Assembly: GCA_016195205.1 (NCBI GenBank)
Contig: JACQAB010000177.1
Span: 1-9,484, forward strand
Origin: Pseudomonadota bacterium
GTDB taxonomy: Bacteria > Pseudomonadota > Alphaproteobacteria > UBA9219 > RGZA01
DNA: 9,484 bases
Reading direction: 5' to 3'
The notes under the pieces are model-generated. The model saw only the letters and a program-made list of their open reading frames with translations, had not been told where the DNA came from and ran no database searches. Position 1 is the first letter of the stretch. Every line of letters begins with the position of its first letter. A program made the position numbers and the translations under genes. This document shows positions 5,954 to 9,484 of this stretch, piece after piece.

Positions 5954-6724
5954 ATGCCCGCTTCCAGCAATCCCTTAAATAAAGTTCCACAAGTCACCCT
6001 GGCTTTCTGGGTGATCAAGATTGCCGCGACAACCCTTGGTGAAACGGCAGGCGACGCCTTGTCGATGACGATGGATTTGGGCTATGCCCTCAGCACCATT
6101 ATTTTCTTCGCTTTTTTCATGGCCACGGTCGCGGCCCAGGTTGCCTCGAAATCCTTTCATGCATTCCTGTACTGGACGGTGATTGTTGCAACCACCACCG
6201 CCGGCACCACCCTGGCCGATTACGCCGACCGGTCTTTGGGAATTGGCTATATCGGCGGTTCGCTGATCCTCCTCGCCTTTTTGATTTTTGTTCTGGGGTT
6301 GTGGCGGTTTTCCACCGGTTCGGTGTCGATCAACAACATCACCTCGCCGAAGATTGAGGCTTTCTATTGGGCCACGATCTTTTCCTCGAACACGCTGGGA
6401 ACCGCCCTGGGCGATTTTTTTGCCGATACGTCCGGGCTTGGATATGAAGGCGGGGCGCTGGTTTTTATCGCCGCCCTGGGGTTGATCGCGCTGGCTTATT
6501 TCTATACAAAAATATCGCATACGCTGTTGTTTTGGGCGGCGTTCATCCTCACGCGGCCCCTGGGCGCCACGATGGGCGACCTTCTTACCAAGCCGCTTGC
6601 CAAGGGCGGGCTTAACCTTGACCGCATCAGTTCTTCCCTGATCATCGCGGTTTTTATGGTCATCGCCATTCTTCTCACGTCGCGGAAAGCGGGCGGGTAT
6701 CCGGGGACTCGTCCGGCGGGCTAA
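5954..6724 (+). CDS. DUF347/COG4705-type integral membrane protein with four internal repeats
   Basis: The 256-residue protein is almost entirely hydrophobic, with about eight membrane segments built as four repeats of two segments each. Each repeat opens with an aromatic-rich helix and carries a small-residue/acidic motif: TLGETAGD, TAGTTLAD, TLGTALGD and PLGATMGD. These recur at spacings of about 50-60 residues, and a Gly-Tyr turn follows in the first three (LGYALS, IGYIGG, LGYEGG). This matches the family described as tandem DUF347 repeats (uncharacterised membrane-anchored proteins, COG4705); no activity can be read from sequence. The four conserved Asp residues in membrane-proximal positions suggest an ion or small-solute transporter, but that is inference. 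ATG 5954 was chosen over the longer open frame from 5855 because GGAGA lies just before it and the upstream part is palindromic repeat. It sits between the paired direct repeats and is probably its own transcription unit. Confidence 0.88.
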   Translation: MPASSNPLNKVPQVTLAFWVIKIAATTLGETAGDALSMTMDLGYALSTIIFFAFFMATVAAQVASKSFHAFLYWTVIVATTTAGTTLADYADRSLGIGYIGGSLILLAFLIFVLGLWRFSTGSVSINNITSPKIEAFYWATIFSSNTLGTALGDFFADTSGLGYEGGALVFIAALGLIALAYFYTKISHTLLFWAAFILTRPLGATMGDLLTKPLAKGGLNLDRISSSLIIAVFMVIAILLTSRKAGGYPGTRPAG

Positions 6725-6742
6725 ATCACCCTCAATAAAGGC

Positions 6743-6934
6743 GGCCATTTGAGCTGGCCCTATCCCCAAGAATAGTCACCCCCGCGAAGGCGGGGGTCCA
6801 CGAAAGACCGAACGACCAGGCATGTGGCTAGACGTGGATGCCCGCCTGCGCGGGCATGACATTTCTTGTTTTTAGAATTCTCTAAAATTCATGAAAACAA
6901 AAGCGGCGCTTGATTTTTTGTTATCTTTGGAGAC
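6743..6934 (+). repeat. Direct repeat copy B, downstream of the DUF347-type gene
   Basis: This is a diverged second copy of 5763-5950. It begins 18 bases after the stop of the membrane gene and keeps the leading 58 bases, the paired palindrome, the AT-rich promoter-like part and even the GGAGAC ribosome-binding sequence (6929-6934). No start codon or gene follows it: the next bases lead to the parS-like site and the end of the opposing ATPase gene. The gap 6725-6985 holds only this repeat, a small AGAAT/ATTCT inverted repeat near 6940-6953, and the parS-like site. Confidence 0.75.
6775..6860. repeat. REP-like paired palindrome, element 3
   Basis: The left half (6775-6800) is identical to that of element 2: GTCA, CCCCCGCGAAGGCGGGGG, TCCA. 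The right half (6835-6860) is TGGATGCCCGCCTGCGCGGG with CATGAC, a near-perfect inverse of the left half of element 1. It lies between convergent genes and could terminate transcription from both directions. Confidence 0.75.
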
Positions 6935-6962
6935 GCCAGAGAATTCAAATTCTTAGCGCGCT

Positions 6963-6978
6963 CGTTTCACGTGAAACA
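6963..6978. other. parS-like ParB (Spo0J) binding site
   Basis: CGTTTCACGTGAAACA matches the widely conserved bacterial parS consensus TGTTTCACGTGAAACA at 15 of 16 positions, and its inner 14 bases are a perfect palindrome. ParB loads at such sites and spreads to organise and segregate the chromosome origin region. It lies in noncoding DNA 8 bases beyond the stop codon of the opposing ATPase gene. Chromosomal parS sites usually lie in the origin-proximal part of the chromosome; parA and parB themselves are not in this window. Confidence 0.8.
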
Positions 6979-6985
6979 ACCGGAA

Positions 6986-7849
6986 TTATTTTCGCGCGGT
7001 CATCTGAATGCCGGCTTTCCCCGCCGCGTCCTGAATAAACTGCCACGCCACGCGGCCCGAGCGCGCGCCGCGGGTAATCGCCCATTCCTTAGCGGCGGGA
7101 TGGTAATGCGCGGGGCCGCCGGGCAGTTTCAGCCAGGTCACGTAACCGTCAATCATCTCAAGATACGTGCTTTCATCGCAGGAATGGAAGCCCAGCCACA
7201 GCCCGAAGCGGTCGGACAGCGATACTTTTTCCTCAACCGCCTCGGACGGATTAATGGCCGTGCCGCTTTCATTCTCGATCATGTCGCGCGACATAAGATG
7301 CCGGCGGTTCGAGGTGGCGTAGAAAATTACGTTCTCGGGCCGGCCTTCAATGCCGCCCTCCAGCACCGCTTTCAGCGATTTATAGCCGCCTTCTTCGGCC
7401 CCGAACGACAGATCATCACAGAACAGCACGAAGCGCCGCTTGCCCCCGCGCAAATGGCGCAGCAGCTTGGGCAAAGTGGGGATGTCTTCGCGGTGAATTT
7501 CAACCAGCGCCAGGCTTCCCGGTGTTTCCTTGGTCACCGCGCCATGCACGGCCTTAATCAGCGAGCTTTTGCCCATGCCGCGCGCGCCCCACAGCAGGGC
7601 GTTGTTGGCGGGCAGGCCCTTGGCGAATTGCTTGGTATTGGCCAGCAGCAAGTCGCGCTGCAGGTCCACGCCCTTCAGCAGGGCCATGTCGACCCGGCTG
7701 ATGTCGCTGATGGGTTGCAGCCGGTCGCTTTCCGCCTGCCACAGGAAGGCGTCGGCATTGCCCAGATCGGCCGCGGGGGCCGGGGCGGGGCTTACGCGCT
7801 CAAACGCTTCGGCGATGCGCTTCAGAAGGGGGGCGAGGTTGTTATCCAT
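6986..7849 (-). CDS. DUF815-family AAA+ ATPase (COG2607)
   Basis: This is a 287-residue cytoplasmic P-loop ATPase. Visible motifs are Walker A GARGMGKSS (88-96), Walker B with two acids FVLFCDDL (140-147), a sensor-1 like ATSNRRH (Asn181), DRFGLWLGF (213-221, possible arginine finger) and a sensor-2 like GARSGR (261-266). The segment after the Walker B (SFGAEEGGYKSLKAVLEGG) and the DRFG block are typical of DUF815 proteins, whose cellular role is not established. Length is normal for the family. The ATG at 7849 overlaps the last 8 bases of the upstream dehydratase gene, and AAGGCGG just before it serves as ribosome binding site, so the two are translated from one message. In many Alphaproteobacteria a DUF815 gene lies near the LysM/M23 gene; here it is convergent to that cluster. 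Confidence 0.92.
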   Translation of the reverse strand: MDNNLAPLLKRIAEAFERVSPAPAPAADLGNADAFLWQAESDRLQPISDISRVDMALLKGVDLQRDLLLANTKQFAKGLPANNALLWGARGMGKSSLIKAVHGAVTKETPGSLALVEIHREDIPTLPKLLRHLRGGKRRFVLFCDDLSFGAEEGGYKSLKAVLEGGIEGRPENVIFYATSNRRHLMSRDMIENESGTAINPSEAVEEKVSLSDRFGLWLGFHSCDESTYLEMIDGYVTWLKLPGGPAHYHPAAKEWAITRGARSGRVAWQFIQDAAGKAGIQMTARK

Positions 7850-9350
7850 GAGCCGCCTTTTTTACGCTGTCGGCGCCCGGCGGCGCGAATTCCGGCACCA
7901 GGTAACCCATTTTAAGCCGCAGGGCGGATTCTGACGTTGCAGCGTCTTGTGCCTGGGCGGCAAGGTCACGCAGCAGCGATTGCACATGTTTCAACGGCAA
8001 GGGCTGCGCCGCGGCCAGCAGCACGCCATCGGCGCCGGCGGGGGTAAGCTTTTCATTCTGGGCGAACAGTTCCTCATGCAACTTTTCGCCCGGGCGCAGG
8101 CCGGTGTAGATAATTTTCACATCTTTATCGGGCCGCAGGCCCGCAAGGCGCACCATTTTACGCGCGAGTTCGGCAATTTTAATTGGCTCGCCCATATCCA
8201 GCACCATGATGCGTCCGCGCGTGGCCGAGGCGAGGCCCTGCGCGCTGGCCTGAAGCACCAATTCCACCGCCTCCATCACCGTCATGAAATAGCGGGTGAT
8301 GTCGGGATGGGTGACGGTAAGCGGCCCACCGCGTTCCAACTGCTCACGAAAGCGGGGCACCACCGACCCGGTGGAGCCCAGTACATTGCCAAAGCGTACC
8401 GTTAAAAAGCGCGTGTTGCCGCCGTTTTCGTGGTCAAGCGATTGGCAGTAATGCTCGGCCATGCGTTTGCTGGCGCCCATGACGCTAGTGGGGTTTACCG
8501 CCTTGTCGGTCGAGATGAGCACCATGGCATCGGCGCCCGCGGCGGCGCTGGCATCGGCCACGTTGCGTGTGCCGATCACGTTGGTCAGCAGGGCTTCGCG
8601 CACATTGCATTCGGCCAGCGGCACGTGCTTCAGCGCGGCGGCGTGGAAAACCAGATCGGGCTGGTATTCTTCAAAAAGGCGGGTGATGCGTCCGGCCTCG
8701 CGCACATTGGCGATAACGGCGGAGACATCAAGCGCGGGATACAACTCACGCACCGCCAGCTCAATCGAATAAAGATTGAACTCGCTGTTCTCAATCAGCG
8801 TAAGGCGGGCGGGGGCGAGCCTTGCGATCTGGCGCGATAGTTCCGCGCCAATCGTGCCACCAGCCCCTGTAATGAGCACGTTTTTGCCCTTAATCAGCCC
8901 GGCAATGGCTTGGCGGTTCAGGGCGATTTCAGGCCGGCCCAGCAAGCCGTCCAGGTTAATCCGGTCTTTCAGCATCCGCGCGATCAGGCGCGAGCCGCTA
9001 AGCATGCCAATCAGCACGAACCACAAAATGCCCGGCACCGAGCGCGGCATGCCTTCAAGGCGCGTCAGCAGAAAACTAATCGGCAGATAGGCGATGATGG
9101 CGAAGGTTACCGCCTTGCCGATGCGGGCGAGATCACGCACCGAAACATAACGCCACACGCCGCGATGCAGCCGCGTGATGCCAAACACGGCGGCGCAGAC
9201 CAGCACGAACAATCCCCATTGTTCCACCCAGGGCCCGCGTGAATTGAAATCGAAATTGCCCAGGCGCAGATACAGGCTAAGCCCATAGGCCAGCGCGGCC
9301 ATGGCCAGATCATGCAGGAACACGAAAAGAGTGCGGTTTTTGCGGATCAT
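7842..9350 (-). CDS. WbpM/FlaA1-type membrane nucleotide-sugar 4,6-dehydratase/epimerase, middle domain missing
   Basis: Enzymes of this family convert UDP-GlcNAc-type sugars to 4-keto-6-deoxy forms for surface polysaccharide or glycan synthesis. From ATG 9350 the product is 502 residues. Four membrane helices come first (about 11-29, 45-61, 80-97, 104-122), then the linker DGLLGRP (134-140). The extended SDR catalytic domain follows: Rossmann motif GAGGTIG (162-168), FHAAALKHVP, STDKAVNP (280-287), the altered MxxxK (Met291, Lys295) typical of WbpM in place of YxxxK, RFGNVLGS, and GLRPGEKLHEEL near the end. Full-length relatives (about 600-660) carry an extra Rossmann-like domain between membrane part and linker; here SGSRLIARMLKDR runs directly into the linker. 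A GTG at 9389 would add 13 residues but overlaps the upstream gene by 34 bases; neither start has a good ribosome binding site. It overlaps the DUF815 gene by 8 bases. Confidence 0.93.
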   Translation of the reverse strand: MIRKNRTLFVFLHDLAMAALAYGLSLYLRLGNFDFNSRGPWVEQWGLFVLVCAAVFGITRLHRGVWRYVSVRDLARIGKAVTFAIIAYLPISFLLTRLEGMPRSVPGILWFVLIGMLSGSRLIARMLKDRINLDGLLGRPEIALNRQAIAGLIKGKNVLITGAGGTIGAELSRQIARLAPARLTLIENSEFNLYSIELAVRELYPALDVSAVIANVREAGRITRLFEEYQPDLVFHAAALKHVPLAECNVREALLTNVIGTRNVADASAAAGADAMVLISTDKAVNPTSVMGASKRMAEHYCQSLDHENGGNTRFLTVRFGNVLGSTGSVVPRFREQLERGGPLTVTHPDITRYFMTVMEAVELVLQASAQGLASATRGRIMVLDMGEPIKIAELARKMVRLAGLRPDKDVKIIYTGLRPGEKLHEELFAQNEKLTPAGADGVLLAAAQPLPLKHVQSLLRDLAAQAQDAATSESALRLKMGYLVPEFAPPGADSVKKAAHG

Positions 9351-9355
9351 TCGGG

Positions 9356-9484
9356 TTAAGCTTGTTTCGATAAGTTCCTTAAATACCACAATAAAAGCCC
9401 GACAAGCAAAGGGGCTGCGGCCAATATCCAGATGCCGAGTTTAAGACTTAACAGGCACACCAGCAGGAGCGCGGCATTTCCGGC
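9356..9484 (-). CDS. C-terminal end of a membrane protein, possibly a sugar-phosphate transferase (partial)
   Basis: On the minus strand an open frame enters from the window edge and ends with TAA at 9358-9356, 5 bases before the ATG of the dehydratase gene. The 42 visible residues contain two hydrophobic helices (ALLLVCLLSLKLGIWI and AAAPLLVGLLLWYL) and a basic tail RNLSKQA, so this is the C-terminus of a polytopic inner-membrane protein. Genes of the WecA/MraY-like (glycosyltransferase family 4) type often sit directly before WbpM-like genes and end in membrane helices, which makes that a reasonable guess. The fragment has no diagnostic motif. Close spacing suggests one operon with the dehydratase and the ATPase. 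Confidence 0.6.
   Translation of the reverse strand, partial: AGNAALLLVCLLSLKLGIWILAAAPLLVGLLLWYLRNLSKQA

Noticed and set aside
2917..6860. CCCGCG palindromes considered as a CRISPR array
   Set aside because: The copies are kilobases apart, in inverted pairs and without regular spacers or cas genes; they fit REP-like elements.
6971..7915. Long open frame on the plus strand over the ATPase gene
   Set aside because: It is antisense to the DUF815 gene, whose motifs are clear. The plus-strand translation is rich in His, Gln, Arg and Ala and shows no domain; it begins inside the parS-like palindrome.
8622..8627. Second CACGTG core as a possible parS site
   Set aside because: The surrounding bases do not extend the palindrome to the GTTTCACGTGAAAC consensus, and it lies within codons of the dehydratase gene.

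Overview
This window is most likely a piece of an alphaproteobacterial chromosome. The order tatA-tatB-tatC-serS-(LysM/M23 lipoprotein), with a DUF815-type ATPase nearby, is an arrangement I know from Alphaproteobacteria. The coding sequence is GC-rich (two 60-base lines of serS flank that I counted gave about 62-63% GC), and GC-rich palindromes typical of that class are scattered between genes. I cannot place it below class level. No phage, IS element, CRISPR array, rRNA or tRNA is visible.

Layout. At 1-44 (minus) is the first codons of a divergent gene that runs off the edge. At 275-1498 (plus) is an unrecognised lipoprotein with a proline/glutamine-rich tail. At 1533-2890 is the twin-arginine translocase tatA, tatB and tatC; tatA is only 57 codons, and an imperfect palindrome separates it from tatB. 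A palindromic element (2917-2990) leads into serS (3011-4444), then a double-hairpin element (4447-4545), then a LysM plus degenerate M23 (LytM-type) lipoprotein (4607-5761). A DUF347-type four-repeat membrane protein (5954-6724) follows, flanked by two diverged direct repeats of about 190 bp. Just past the second repeat is a parS-like ParB site (6963-6978). On the minus strand lie a 42-residue C-terminal fragment of a membrane protein (9356-9484), a WbpM/FlaA1-type nucleotide-sugar dehydratase/epimerase (7842-9350), and the DUF815 ATPase (6986-7849), apparently one operon reading toward the parS site.

How the genes work together. Most of the content concerns the cell envelope: Tat export of folded proteins, a probable LytM regulator of peptidoglycan amidases, a lipoprotein, and polysaccharide sugar-nucleotide synthesis. 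In Enterobacteria some of the amidases controlled by LytM factors are Tat substrates, so tatABC near a LytM factor may be meaningful, but that is inference. surE and pcm, which often lie between serS and the LysM/M23 gene in this class, are absent here.

The strongest unusual signals are: (1) serS is a mosaic, with an in-frame central stretch of about 600 bp at 40% GC between flanks near 62%; (2) that stretch carries an extra protein segment of about 45 residues; (3) the paired direct repeats around the DUF347 gene; (4) the near-perfect parS site; and (5) a WbpM-like protein lacking the usual middle Rossmann domain. I see no clear previously undescribed multi-gene system such as a defence island.
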